Shown piece by piece: positions 35,465 to 44,350 of a stretch of 64,000 nucleotides of DNA. Position 1 is the first letter of the stretch. Every line of letters starts with the position of its first letter. Source of the DNA: Paraburkholderia oxyphila NBRC 105797 (GTDB taxonomy: Bacteria; Pseudomonadota; Gammaproteobacteria; Burkholderiales; Burkholderiaceae); assembly GCF_000685075.1 (NCBI RefSeq), contig NZ_BAYD01000052.1, positions 1 to 64,000 on the forward strand. The letters run 5' to 3'. The translations under genes were made by a program, and so were the position numbers. Below the pieces are notes generated by a model that saw only the letters and a program-made list of their open reading frames with translations, ran no database searches and was not told where the DNA came from.

Positions 35465-36754
35465 ATGGCGGCCATCATCACGACCGCGCAAGCGCGCGAC
35501 GCTTCTACGCTCTACGGCAAGATCAACGCACGGCTCTTGCCGTTTCTGCTCATCTGCTACCTGTTTGCATACCTCGACCGCGTCAACGTTGGCTTTGCGA
35601 AGCTGCAGATGCAGACCGATCTCGGATTCTCGGACGCGGCGTACGGTGTGGGGGCCGGTATCTTCTTCATCGGCTATGTGCTGTTCGAATTACCGAGCAA
35701 CCTGATGTTGCCGCGCGTTGGCGCGCGCCGAACCTTCGGGCGAATTCTCGTGCTATGGGGCATCGCGTCGGCCTGCATGCTGTTCGTCAAGAGCGTGCCG
35801 GCCTTCTATGCGATGCGGTTCCTGCTCGGCGTGTTCGAAGCAGGCTTCGCGCCGGGCATGATTTTCTACCTCTCGCGTTGGTACGGCCCGACGCGCATGG
35901 CGCGCGCCATCGCCATCGTCTTTCTGGCCGGGCCGATCGGCGGTATCGTCGGCGGCCCCCTTTCTGCCGGCATCATGACCGCGCTCGCCGGCAAGGCGGG
36001 GCTGGCCGGCTGGCAATGGATGTTTCTCGTGGAAGGGCTGCCCTGCATCGTGCTCGGCATCGCGACGCTCGTTTATCTGCCGGATCGCCCGGCGGATGCC
36101 GCCTGGCTCAGCGATACGGAGCGGCGTCGCCTGGAAGCCGAAGTCGGCGGCGAGCAAGCGCATGGAGCACAGTTCCGCGACGTGCTGAAGGACCGTAAGG
36201 TCTATGTGCTCGCGTTCGCCTACTTCTGCATCATTGCGTCGATCTACGCCATCAGTTTCTGGCTGCCGGCCATTTTGAAGGCGCAGGGCGTGAGCAGTCT
36301 TGTCACGCTGGGCTGGTGCGCATCCATTCCGTACGTCGGAGCGGCTTTCGGCATGGTCTACATGGGCCGGCGCTCGGATCGCGTGGGCGAGCGCCGGCTC
36401 CACTGCGCGGTGCCGGCCGCGGCGGCTGCGGTGCTGCTCGTGGCGTGCGCGTTCGCCGGTATGCAGCTGTGGATCTCGCTCACCTTGCTGAGCTTCGTCA
36501 CGGCGGCGCTCTGGATGGCCTATACGGTCTTCTGGGCGATCCCGCCCGAGTACATCAAGGGGCCGGCCGCCGCGGGCGGCATTGCGCTCATCAATACGAT
36601 CGGCCTCTCGGGTGGCTTCTGGGGCCCGGCCGCCGTCGGCTGGATCAAGACCGCGGCCGGCAGTGTGCAGCCAGCACTTTGCGCGTTGGCCCTGGTCTGT
36701 CTGGTCGCTTCGCTCATGATCGTCAGGCTCAGCCTACCGGTTGCGAAACACTGA
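35465..36754 (+). CDS. MFS permease, anion:cation symporter family
   Basis: The 429-aa protein has 12 membrane segments. FLLICYLFAYLDRVNVGFAK in helix 1, FFIGYVLFELPSNLMLPRVG in helix 2 and FEAGFAPGMIFYLSRWYGP after helix 4 are hallmarks of the ACS family (phthalate, tartrate, glucarate and related permeases). The ATG at 35465 is preceded by AGGAGAAAGGC; the frame upstream to 35336 is not family-like. It lies 46 bases before the M81 peptidase gene on the same strand, so it probably imports that enzyme's substrate or a related carboxylate/peptide. Confidence 0.9.
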   Translation: MAAIITTAQARDASTLYGKINARLLPFLLICYLFAYLDRVNVGFAKLQMQTDLGFSDAAYGVGAGIFFIGYVLFELPSNLMLPRVGARRTFGRILVLWGIASACMLFVKSVPAFYAMRFLLGVFEAGFAPGMIFYLSRWYGPTRMARAIAIVFLAGPIGGIVGGPLSAGIMTALAGKAGLAGWQWMFLVEGLPCIVLGIATLVYLPDRPADAAWLSDTERRRLEAEVGGEQAHGAQFRDVLKDRKVYVLAFAYFCIIASIYAISFWLPAILKAQGVSSLVTLGWCASIPYVGAAFGMVYMGRRSDRVGERRLHCAVPAAAAAVLLVACAFAGMQLWISLTLLSFVTAALWMAYTVFWAIPPEYIKGPAAAGGIALINTIGLSGGFWGPAAVGWIKTAAGSVQPALCALALVCLVASLMIVRLSLPVAKH

Positions 36755-36800
36755 TCACGAGCCATATTCCTGGTTATCCAAAACAACTGTAGAGGGCACT

Positions 36801-38342
36801 ATGCACATTCTCATCGCAGGCTTCCAGCACGAAACCAATACTTTCGCGCCGACGAAAGCCACCTTGCAAAGCTTCGTTCAGGGCGAAGGTTTTCCGCCAC
36901 TCGCGCGAGGCGAAGACGTGCTCGCGCTGCGCGACGTGAACGTGCCTGCGGGCGGCTTCATCGCGGCAGCGCAGGCCGAGGGTCATACGCTGGTGCCGGT
37001 GATCTGGGCCGGCGCGAGCGCGTCGGCCCACGTGACGGAGCAGGCCTACGAGCGCATTGCCGGCGAGATCGTCGAGGCGGTCCGGCGTGGCGGGTTCGAT
37101 GCGATCTACCTGGACCTGCACGGCGCCATGGTCGCGGAGCATCTCGACGACGGCGAAGGCGAACTGCTCGCTCGCGTGAGGGCGATTGTCGGCCCGCAAG
37201 TTCCGCTCGTCGTTTCGCTCGACCTGCATGCGAACGTGACCGGCCAGATGTTCCGGCATGCCGACGCGATGGTCGCGTACCGCACCTATCCGCACGTCGA
37301 CATGGCCGAGACCGGCGTGCGTGCCGCCCGGATCCTGATGCGGATGATGGCCGCGCGCGAGCGCGGCCTGAAACGCGCGGTGCGGCGCATTCCGTTCCTG
37401 ATTCCGGTGAACGGCATGTGCACGCTCGCGGACCCGGCGCGCGACCTCTACGAGCGTCTGGAGGCGCTGGAGCGCGACGAGGTCGTGTCGCTGTCGTTCA
37501 CGCCGGGTTTTCCGGCTTCCGATTTCCCCGAATGCGGGGCAGCCGTCTGGGGCTACGGATTCGACGAAGCCGCGGTGACGGACGCCGTCGACACGCTTGC
37601 CGCGACGATCGTCTCGCAGGAAAGCGAGTGGGACGTGCGGTTTCTCGACCCCGACGAAGCGGTGCGCGAGGCCATGCGCCTCGCGGAACACGCGACGCGC
37701 CCCATAGTGATTGCCGACACTCAGGACAATCCCGGCGTGGGCGGCGATTCGAACACGATGGGGCTGGTGCGCGCGCTGCTGCGCCATGGCGCGAAGGATG
37801 CCGCCGCGGGCCTCGTCTGGGACCCGCACGCGGCCGCGAAGGCGCACGAAGCCGGCGTGGGTGCGACGGTCGACCTCGCGCTTGCGGGTGGATCCGGCAT
37901 TCCTGACGACGAGCCGCTTTCAGGAGCGTTCGTCGTGGAGCATCTGTCCGACGGACGCGTGCGTTTCGATGGGCCGATGATGAACGGCATGTGGACGGAT
38001 ATCGGTCCCGTTGCGTGTCTGCGTATCGGTGGCGTGAAAATTGCGGTCTGTTCGGTCAAGATGCAGATTTTCGATCGCAATCTTTATCGCGTGGCCGGCA
38101 TCGAGCCCGAACGTATGAAGATTCTCGTCAATAAGAGTTCGGTGCACTACCGCGCCGATTTCGACTCCATCGCCGAGGCCCATCTCGTCGCGAAGTCGCC
38201 TGGCCCCATGGCTGCCGATCCTTCCGATCTGCCGTGGACGCGGATCGATCCGGAGCTTCGCCTGCGCCCGAACGGCGCCTCGCTGGGCGAACTGCGCGGT
38301 AGCGCTTCGCGCGAGCATCGCCAGGCGGGGCGCAGGGACTGA
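36801..38342 (+). CDS. M81 family metallopeptidase (MlrC-like)
   Basis: The 513-aa protein starts MHILIAGFQHETNTFAPTKA, the MlrC signature, and contains YLDLHGAMV, VSLDLHANVTGQMF, YRTYPHVDMAE and ADTQDNPGVGGDSNTMG, all conserved in the M81 family; the His and Asp residues are zinc-ligand candidates. The family is named after microcystinase C, which cleaves linearised microcystin, but most members sit beside permeases and act on unknown small amides or peptides. Length is as expected (about 500). It follows an ACS permease with a TAGAGGG ribosome site and is the last gene of that pair. Confidence 0.9.
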   Translation: MHILIAGFQHETNTFAPTKATLQSFVQGEGFPPLARGEDVLALRDVNVPAGGFIAAAQAEGHTLVPVIWAGASASAHVTEQAYERIAGEIVEAVRRGGFDAIYLDLHGAMVAEHLDDGEGELLARVRAIVGPQVPLVVSLDLHANVTGQMFRHADAMVAYRTYPHVDMAETGVRAARILMRMMAARERGLKRAVRRIPFLIPVNGMCTLADPARDLYERLEALERDEVVSLSFTPGFPASDFPECGAAVWGYGFDEAAVTDAVDTLAATIVSQESEWDVRFLDPDEAVREAMRLAEHATRPIVIADTQDNPGVGGDSNTMGLVRALLRHGAKDAAAGLVWDPHAAAKAHEAGVGATVDLALAGGSGIPDDEPLSGAFVVEHLSDGRVRFDGPMMNGMWTDIGPVACLRIGGVKIAVCSVKMQIFDRNLYRVAGIEPERMKILVNKSSVHYRADFDSIAEAHLVAKSPGPMAADPSDLPWTRIDPELRLRPNGASLGELRGSASREHRQAGRRD

Positions 38343-38465
38343 AACTCGCTAGACACGCGCAGCCAGAAGCCGGATGCCGGCAATCCCGAATGCTACGGCC
38401 AGGCATCCTTCCACGGCACGACGGGTCCGCACGTACAACCTGCGAGCCGGGTCATCGCGCTTGAG

Positions 38466-39533
38466 CTAACCAAGGAGTTTCGATGCCGTCCGGACGATTT
38501 CCTCGACGAACACTTTGACCATGGGATGGTTGCGCTCGCCGCGGCGATAAGCAACGTAGATTTTGCGGCGAACCTCTGGCCTCAGCTTGACCCATGCCAC
38601 GCCGGGCGGCGATCGTAACATCCTGAGTCCGGGGACGATTGACACCGAGCAGCCGGACGCCACCATCGCTTCGATCATCTCGGATCCGCGGCATTTGGCG
38701 TTGATCCGGGGCTCATACCCGGCGCGGCGGCATAAATCGGTGACGTAGCTGCCCAAGGGGCCCCCCCTCGATTCGATTGCCCACCTTTCGTGCCGGAGAT
38801 CGGCCAGGCTCAGCGAGGGCTTTTTGCTCAGTGGATGGTCAGTCGAGACGGTCACGTACCAGACATCCTCGGCCAGCGGCACAACCGCGACGTTTTCCCG
38901 ATTATCGCCCGCCACAATGGAGAGATCGTCAATCAACGCGACGTCCGTTCTCCAGGAACGCAGTGCCGCGACCCCGTCAATCGCCTCCAACTCTTCAATT
39001 GCGATCTCCAGGCGCGGAAACGCGAGCTGCAGCGCCTTGACCGTGTCAGGGAGCACAACCGAAGCGATCGAGGGAAACGCGGCGACGCGCAGCTCGCCGG
39101 CTATCTCGCGCCGAAGCTCTGCCATTTCCGAGCGAGCCTCGTCCAGCACAACCATCATCCGCTCGGCGTGGCCCACCAGCGCGTGGCCGGCGAGCGTCAG
39201 CCTGACCCCGCGGCCGACGCGCTCCGTGAGCCTGACGCCGGCCTCGTCTTCCAGTTGTGCGATCTGCTGTGACACCGCAGAGGGCGTCAGGGACAGAGCG
39301 TCCGCGGCGGCTGCCATCGTGCCGCACCGCGCCAACTCCAGGAGCGCCCGCAGTCGACTGACCTCCAAAATACGTACCCCCGAAAGAGCGTCTGATTCAA
39401 CAAGAATACTAATGTATTGCGTAAAAAACGATAAGTATACGTAAGCATATTTGCCGCCTACGATTGAATCGTCGAACAGCGCCAGAGCACGGCCGCTAGA
39501 CACATCGGTAGCGCCACATCCTGCCAACGTCAC
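38466..39533 (-). CDS. LysR-family regulator, start uncertain
   Basis: The helix-turn-helix domain begins EVSRLRALLELARCGTMAAA and continues ALSLTPSAVSQQIAQLED. The effector domain has DDLSIVAGDNRENVAVVPLA and SGCSVSIVPGLRML. With the ATG at 39533 there are about 55 residues before the HTH that no LysR normally has. The sequence just before the HTH offers only TTG (at TTGGAGGTCAGT, about 39372) or non-standard codons, so the true start is probably the TTG. It is convergent with the M81 gene and divergent from the DUF3563 gene. The target is unknown. Confidence 0.85.
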   Translation of the reverse strand: MTLAGCGATDVSSGRALALFDDSIVGGKYAYVYLSFFTQYISILVESDALSGVRILEVSRLRALLELARCGTMAAAADALSLTPSAVSQQIAQLEDEAGVRLTERVGRGVRLTLAGHALVGHAERMMVVLDEARSEMAELRREIAGELRVAAFPSIASVVLPDTVKALQLAFPRLEIAIEELEAIDGVAALRSWRTDVALIDDLSIVAGDNRENVAVVPLAEDVWYVTVSTDHPLSKKPSLSLADLRHERWAIESRGGPLGSYVTDLCRRAGYEPRINAKCRGSEMIEAMVASGCSVSIVPGLRMLRSPPGVAWVKLRPEVRRKIYVAYRRGERNHPMVKVFVEEIVRTASKLLG

Positions 39534-39559
39534 GGGTCAGCACCTTCTTGGAGACTATT

Positions 39560-39697
39560 ATGTTTGCCTTCCTCTTCACATGGATTGGCCGCTGGTTCGA
39601 GCGCGCCGAACAACGCCGCAATGAAGCGTATCTTGAGGGCGCGCGAGACCTTGCCGAACTCGAACGCCGCATGCGTTCGCTGGAAAGCTGCTGCTGA
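39560..39697 (+). CDS. DUF3563 small protein
   Basis: A 45-residue protein starts at the ATG at 39560 with TTGGAGAC upstream: MFAFLFTWIGRWFERAEQRR, then NEAYLEGARDLAELERRMRS. The pattern of a short hydrophobic N-terminus, a Glu/Arg-rich helix, a Tyr-Leu pair and DLAELERRMR is that of DUF3563, short proteins found almost only in Burkholderiales. Function is unknown; the amphipathic N-terminus suggests membrane contact. It diverges from the LysR gene by 26 bases from that gene's longest frame. Confidence 0.7.
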   Translation: MFAFLFTWIGRWFERAEQRRNEAYLEGARDLAELERRMRSLESCC

Positions 39698-40165
39698 ATG
39701 AGGTAAGGCTTCCGCGATCAATGGACCAAAGAGCACACAGCATCAGTTCTCGCGGTGAGCGACGGATGTCTCCCATCCGTCGTAATCCGCAAGCTGCCAT
39801 TCGCGCTATGAGGCTGTGGCGGTTCACAACAGGCGGCTTTCGGATGGGTATATAAGGCAGTAATCCTTAATGATGATCCGGAAGCAGGATGCGGACGGTC
39901 GCTGCGCGCGTGGATCCCGTTCCAGATAGCGGTGAATCGGTCAACGACTTGTTCAAAGGAAGCCGGCGACACCCGGGGCGCGCGAGTTCAAGAACGACGT
40001 CGCGAACTTCCTGACCTTGTCCACCAAAGGGGTGGTGAATGATTTCGCCCTGGATCTGCCGCCGGCACAAGCACGCATCCTCGCGGCGACCCAGGGCCGT
40101 CATCGGCAAAGGAGGGGTTTCAAAGCCGGTCACGCGGGATTGGGATGGCCCGGCTTTGTGGCAGG
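39698..40165. other. Gene-poor stretch with a hairpin and a possible hydrolase remnant
   Basis: No intact gene is seen. A 9-bp hairpin (39760-39782) may end DUF3563 transcription. From about 39980 to 40110 a plus-strand reading (KNDVANFLTLSTKGVVNDFA, then LDLPPAQARILAATQG) resembles the middle of alpha/beta hydrolases of the chloroperoxidase-like group; it is too short and disrupted to function and the match is from memory only. Confidence 0.4.
39760..39782. terminator. Hairpin downstream of DUF3563 gene
   Basis: CGACGGATG (39760-39768) and CATCCGTCG (39774-39782) form a perfect 9-bp stem with a TCTCC loop, 62 bases past the DUF3563 stop. No clear T-run follows. Confidence 0.45.
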
Positions 40166-40870
40166 CTATAAAGCCGTCAAGTGGGCCTGATAGGCCCGCC
40201 CCGTCGCGAGACGTTTCTCGGTAATAGCCCGTGCGCGCTCCGTTACAGTTGCGAGGATCGGTGCTGGCGCCGTAGCGGGAGATCCTGCCTGGAACGGCGG
40301 CTTGGGATCATAAGCCATGTAGAGTTGGAGTTCCTGGGCGACCGTCTCGCCGCGCAGAAGCGAAACGACAATCAATGAGCCATCAATTCCAGATGTGACA
40401 CCGCCAGCGCTGACGAACTGGCCGTCGATTACCACACGCTCGTCGCTCGGCGTCGCGCCGTACAACGGGAGCACGTCCATCGCGGTCCAGTGAGTCGTCG
40501 CGCGTCGGCCGTGCAGCAAACCCGCTGCGCCGCAAAGCAGCGAACCCGTGCATACCGAGTACACGTAGCGGGCTCCCGCAGCTTGCTTGCGGATGAACGA
40601 AAGTACGGCTTCGTCGTGCATCAACGCTTCCTGGCCGTGGCCGCCAGGTACCAGCAGCACATCCAACTGTGGTGCCTCATCGATGGTTGTGTCTGCCAGC
40701 AACTGCATACCGGCGAGATCGCGTACAGGATTCTTGTCCTTCCAGATCGTCATGAAGGATGAGTTCGGGACACGCGCCAACGCTTCGAGCGGTCCGGTGA
40801 AATCGCACTGATCCATGTTCGGGAAGATGAGGCCGCCGATCTTCAAATGAATGTCCAGAGATAGGGTCAT
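40166..40870 (-). CDS. DJ-1/PfpI family protein, second isonitrile-hydratase-like copy
   Basis: The 234-aa protein keeps the nucleophile elbow YVYSVCTGSLLCGAAG (Cys107, Thr108) and an Asp at 23 in QCDFTGP, equivalent to the Asp/Cys/Thr set of isonitrile hydratase. LHGRRATTHWTAMDVL and SAGGVTSGIDGSLIVVSLL also match the family and the copy at 7.96-8.65 kb, but the two are well diverged. The upstream region carries two direct repeats of TTTGTACT that may bind the nearby MocR regulator. The substrate is unknown. Confidence 0.82.
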   Translation of the reverse strand: MTLSLDIHLKIGGLIFPNMDQCDFTGPLEALARVPNSSFMTIWKDKNPVRDLAGMQLLADTTIDEAPQLDVLLVPGGHGQEALMHDEAVLSFIRKQAAGARYVYSVCTGSLLCGAAGLLHGRRATTHWTAMDVLPLYGATPSDERVVIDGQFVSAGGVTSGIDGSLIVVSLLRGETVAQELQLYMAYDPKPPFQAGSPATAPAPILATVTERARAITEKRLATGRAYQAHLTAL

Positions 40871-41367
40871 GGTCCGCTCCAGTCAATTCTGTATTAGTAC
40901 AAAAAATAATGTGAACCAGTACAAATATATATCACTTGTTCGACGTGTCAATTTTTTCGTTGGAAGGCCGAGTCAATTTTCGTAGACATGCATGTGTTTT
41001 GGAGGTTATGGTTCAGCTACTCGGTCAGCTGCGAGTGATGGGATGATTCTTGGTAATGAACTAGGACAAAAATGGGAAGAAGCGCTGCTGAGCGCGGAAT
41101 TGAAGTCTGCGGTGAGCAGCGCAACAGTCGGGGTCGCCCGGACGTTTGTCTTACTACGGTGGCTGATCGAGTTGCAGAAGGAGAATGGGGAGCAAACTAC
41201 TGCCCATGAGGTATTAGCATCCAGATCTATTACCTGCGATGTAATTGGCGGGATTACGGCATGCCACTAATCTTCCATTGTCGTGTGATCGCTCCCTGAC
41301 GCAAGCGCCGGACTGACATCGGTAAGGGTTTCAGTGCGCGACAGCGCAATACGACAAGGAGTTTGCC
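40871..41367. other. Upstream region of the second DJ-1 gene
   Basis: The first 100 bases are AT-rich and hold the repeated AGTACAAA boxes. A 75-codon open frame starting at the ATG at 41043 has no recognisable similarity and a weak start; I do not call it a gene. Confidence 0.4.
40896..40925. promoter_or_regulatory. Paired AGTACAAA boxes
   Basis: AGTACAAA occurs at 40896-40903 and 40918-40925, 22 bases (two helix turns) apart, 26-55 bases upstream of the DJ-1 start on the minus strand (reading TTTGTACT). Direct repeats with this spacing are typical binding sites of MocR/GntR regulators; a MocR gene lies 0.9 kb away. Confidence 0.5.
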
Positions 41368-41487
41368 ATGCAGGAAAAACCCGTTGCCCTGGTCACCGGG
41401 GCCAATCAAGGAATGGGTCTTCAGGCCCGCGCCAGTGCTGTTCCGGGCGCTTGCACAATGGCGGTAGATATCGTACCGGTACAATAA
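41368..41487 (+). pseudogene. N-terminal remnant of a short-chain dehydrogenase
   Basis: After a good AAGGAG site, the reading MQEKPVALVTGANQGMGLQA carries the TGxxxGxG cofactor motif of classical SDR enzymes. The similarity stops after about 20 residues and the frame ends at 41487, so some 220 residues have been lost. It is a relic of a complete gene formerly here, perhaps in the same unit as the DJ-1 and MocR genes. Confidence 0.65.
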
Positions 41488-41826
41488 TAAATATGTATCA
41501 AACGAATTCAAAGGGAAGGGTTTTTGGGTCAATTTGGAATATGCGGCAGGAACTACGCTATCGGAGCATAAATACGAGTGGCACGGAGTTTTGGTCGCCG
41601 AGGCCATGACACGCCATGAGTCGCGAATATCGGACGTGCTTGTGTTGCATTCCTGTAATGTCCTAATGTGGTGTAAGCTATGTCTGCCTTGGACAGGCTT
41701 TGACGGCGTGCCCTTTGGTACGCGAGATCGCTCGCATTGCGGGCGGGCGATTCGTTCACACGGCATGCTCAAGCCAAAGGATTCGATTACGCGCGTGAAG
41801 CGTGTTCGCAGAGGACGAAGCGGAAA
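41488..41826. other. Upstream region of the MocR gene
   Basis: 339 bases with no gene. GGTACAAT at 41478-41485, just before, resembles the AGTACAAA boxes upstream of the DJ-1 gene. The MocR frame is open from 41737 but similarity starts at the ATG at 41827. Confidence 0.4.
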
Positions 41827-43170
41827 ATGTTCAAATTGCGGCGAGAAGAAATTCTGGAGGGTAAGGCGGACTCAATCCGGCGCGCGATAGAGCATGCCAT
41901 TCTGGAGGAACGGCTCAAACCTGGAGACAGTCTGCCGACGGTCCGGTCGCTTGCCGAGGACCTCGGGATCAACAAGAACACCGTCGCGGTCGCCTACCGG
42001 CAACTTCAGCAAAGCGGTCTTGTAACGGCGGGCGGAAGGCGGGGGTCGGTCGTCTCAGGTCAGGCGTCGCATCGACAGAACCGTGGTGCGTCTGTGGCAG
42101 GCGGGCAAACGCTGTCTGTGCGGGATGGCAATCCGGACATTGATCTGTTGCCGAGCGAAGCGGAGATTCGGGAGGCGCTCGCCCGTATGAGCGTCGAGCA
42201 TCGGTTATATGGCGAGCAGCGCAACTACTCGCCGTTCCTGAAGTGGGCGGAGCAATGCTTTAGTGCCGACAATATAGCGGTGCCGCGCGGTATCTTTGTT
42301 TCGGCGGGTGCGCTGGATTTGGTGGAGCGGGCACTGAACGCAGCCGGCCTCGCGCCGGATGAGAAAATCGCCGTCGAGGATCCGGGTTACATGAGCCTGC
42401 ATGCTCTCGTCCGTTCGATGGGGTTCAAGTTGTTGCCGCTGCAACTCGACCAGCATGGCATCGTGCCGGCCAGCCTTCGCAGTGCTTTAAAGGGCGGCGC
42501 GAAGGCGGTGATAACCAGCAGTCGTGCGCAGAATCCGACTGGAGTCGCTACCTCGAAGTCTCGAGCGGCTGAACTTAAACGTATAGTGAACGGTGCGGAC
42601 GATGTGCTGTACATCGACGACGATCATTCGAACATTCTCAATCTATCGCCCTGCAACCCGTGGCACATGGGCGCCCGCCGCTGGCTAACGGTGCGTTCGC
42701 TTTCGAAATCGCTCGGCCCAGATTATCGGGTCGCAGTCTCAACGGGAGATTCCGATACGATCGAGCGGCTCGAAAATCGACAGAGTGTCGGTATGGGCTG
42801 GGTCAGCACATTCCTGCAGCGAATGGTTTTCGAGTTGTTGACGTCTGCACCGGTGCAAAAGAAAGTCGCCGCGGCAGGCCTGGCCTATCGAGAGCGCTAC
42901 GAATTGCTACGCGCCGCTTTGAAGAAGAAGGGCTTCAATGTCATCGGCAGCGCCGGTTTGAACCTTTGGGTACCCATCTCCAACGATCGAGAGGTCGCAG
43001 AGCAGCTTTTCGATGCTGGCTGGCTGGTGCGTCCCGGCCGCGACTTTTGTGTGACAGAGCAGTCAGGCATCCGTGTCACGACATCGCGTCTGTTATCGCA
43101 GCAGACCGTGGCATTCGTTGATGCGCTAGTGGCGGTACGCAGTGCTACGACCACCACACTGGTGGCGTGA
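41827..43170 (+). CDS. MocR-type regulator (GntR HTH plus aminotransferase domain)
   Basis: The 447-aa protein has an N-terminal GntR winged helix (IRRAIEHAILEERLKPGDSL, with PTVRSLAEDLGINKNTVAVA at about residues 37-56) and a class I aminotransferase-like domain from about residue 100. The PLP-lysine motif VRSLSKSLGPDYR puts Lys at 294, so PLP binding is expected. Such proteins sense PLP-linked amino compounds. Neighbours are a degraded SDR and a divergent DJ-1 gene with repeated boxes upstream, its likely target. Confidence 0.9.
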   Translation: MFKLRREEILEGKADSIRRAIEHAILEERLKPGDSLPTVRSLAEDLGINKNTVAVAYRQLQQSGLVTAGGRRGSVVSGQASHRQNRGASVAGGQTLSVRDGNPDIDLLPSEAEIREALARMSVEHRLYGEQRNYSPFLKWAEQCFSADNIAVPRGIFVSAGALDLVERALNAAGLAPDEKIAVEDPGYMSLHALVRSMGFKLLPLQLDQHGIVPASLRSALKGGAKAVITSSRAQNPTGVATSKSRAAELKRIVNGADDVLYIDDDHSNILNLSPCNPWHMGARRWLTVRSLSKSLGPDYRVAVSTGDSDTIERLENRQSVGMGWVSTFLQRMVFELLTSAPVQKKVAAAGLAYRERYELLRAALKKKGFNVIGSAGLNLWVPISNDREVAEQLFDAGWLVRPGRDFCVTEQSGIRVTTSRLLSQQTVAFVDALVAVRSATTTTLVA

Positions 43171-43324
43171 GGGATTGAAGGCTCCGGTTTGCACCCCGTG
43201 TTTGAGTATCAAAACTTGACGGGGCCGACCGATCCATACCATGCACGAACCTTGGACGGATTGGCCTTGTCCAGAACGTAATCGCCCCATTTTGTCGCCC
43301 CGCGCTCGCTAACCTGACAACTCC

Positions 43325-44344
43325 TCAATTTGCGTTCCTGCTGTTTGACCGTTGCTCGTTGCCCGTCCCGGGAGAATGCGCGACCTCATAGCTGCGCACG
43401 CCATCGTCACGCGAGGTCTTGCCAACATAGCCCAGCTCGCGGCGTGCGGCTGCATCGCTCACACTGAATTCCCGCCCGATCATGCGCACCATTGAACGCG
43501 AGAGGGGAGGGGCGCTGTTTTTCCGCAGAATGGCCCAGACGGCATCCATCAACCGCCCTGAGGCTGAGGCCAGCCAATAAGGCATCGAACGCCGTTCCCC
43601 GACGGAAAGACCCTGCACGCCTGCAATTAACGCGATGAACTCGCGGAACGTTTGCGTCTGCCGGTCAGTGATGAAAAAGGCGCGACCACCCTCGCCGCGT
43701 GTCAGCGCGCATTGGACGGCTTCGACGACGTTATCCACGTGGCAAGTGGAGAACGCATAGTCGCCACGGTCGATGAAAGCGAACTGGCCTGACTTGATCG
43801 CACGGGGAAGCTCGCGGCTGAACGGGTCACCCGGCCCCCAGAGTGCCGGCGGGCGCAATGCGATGGTGCGAAACCCCGGCTTGTTGGCAGCCAGCACGAT
43901 TTGCTCGGCCTGCGCCTTGCTCGCCAGATAGGCCGAGAAGTGCTGCGGAAAGGTGGGAGCGCTCTCCTCTGCATGACGGATGGGCGAACCGGATTCGTCC
44001 ATGATGACACCTGCCGCGCTGATATGAACGAAACTCGCCGCGCCAGCTTGCTCTGCCGCTGCCAGCAATCTGGCGGTGCCATCCACATTGGCGTGAAAGA
44101 ACGGCGCGCGCGGGCCGGAGAAGCGAAACATGGCCGCTGCGTGAACGACGGCATCGAGCGCGGGCAGTACCAGCGGCGCGCTGTTTTCCAGGTCGCCCTC
44201 GACAGGCTGAGCGCCCAGTTCCCGCACCCTTTCACGGGACGACGCCGAGCGCGCAAGCGCAAAGACCTGATGGCCTGCCGTTGCGAGCGCGGGGAGCAAA
44301 CGACTGCCGAGAAGGCCGGAGCCTCCGGTGACGAGGATTTTCAT
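43325..44344 (-). CDS. NAD(P)-dependent epimerase/dehydratase (extended SDR)
   Basis: The 339-aa protein has the TGGSGLLG cofactor motif (residues 6-13), ALARSASSRERVRELGAQPVEGDL for the second Rossmann half, and the catalytic YxxxK at Tyr139-Lys143 (AYLASKAQAE). It resembles 3-beta-hydroxysteroid-dehydrogenase-like and nucleoside-diphosphate-sugar epimerase proteins; the true substrate is unknown. It lies 6 bases after the TetR gene on the same strand, so that regulator probably controls it. Confidence 0.87.
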   Translation of the reverse strand: MKILVTGGSGLLGSRLLPALATAGHQVFALARSASSRERVRELGAQPVEGDLENSAPLVLPALDAVVHAAAMFRFSGPRAPFFHANVDGTARLLAAAEQAGAASFVHISAAGVIMDESGSPIRHAEESAPTFPQHFSAYLASKAQAEQIVLAANKPGFRTIALRPPALWGPGDPFSRELPRAIKSGQFAFIDRGDYAFSTCHVDNVVEAVQCALTRGEGGRAFFITDRQTQTFREFIALIAGVQGLSVGERRSMPYWLASASGRLMDAVWAILRKNSAPPLSRSMVRMIGREFSVSDAAARRELGYVGKTSRDDGVRSYEVAHSPGTGNEQRSNSRNAN

Positions 44345-44350
44345 GGTCGA

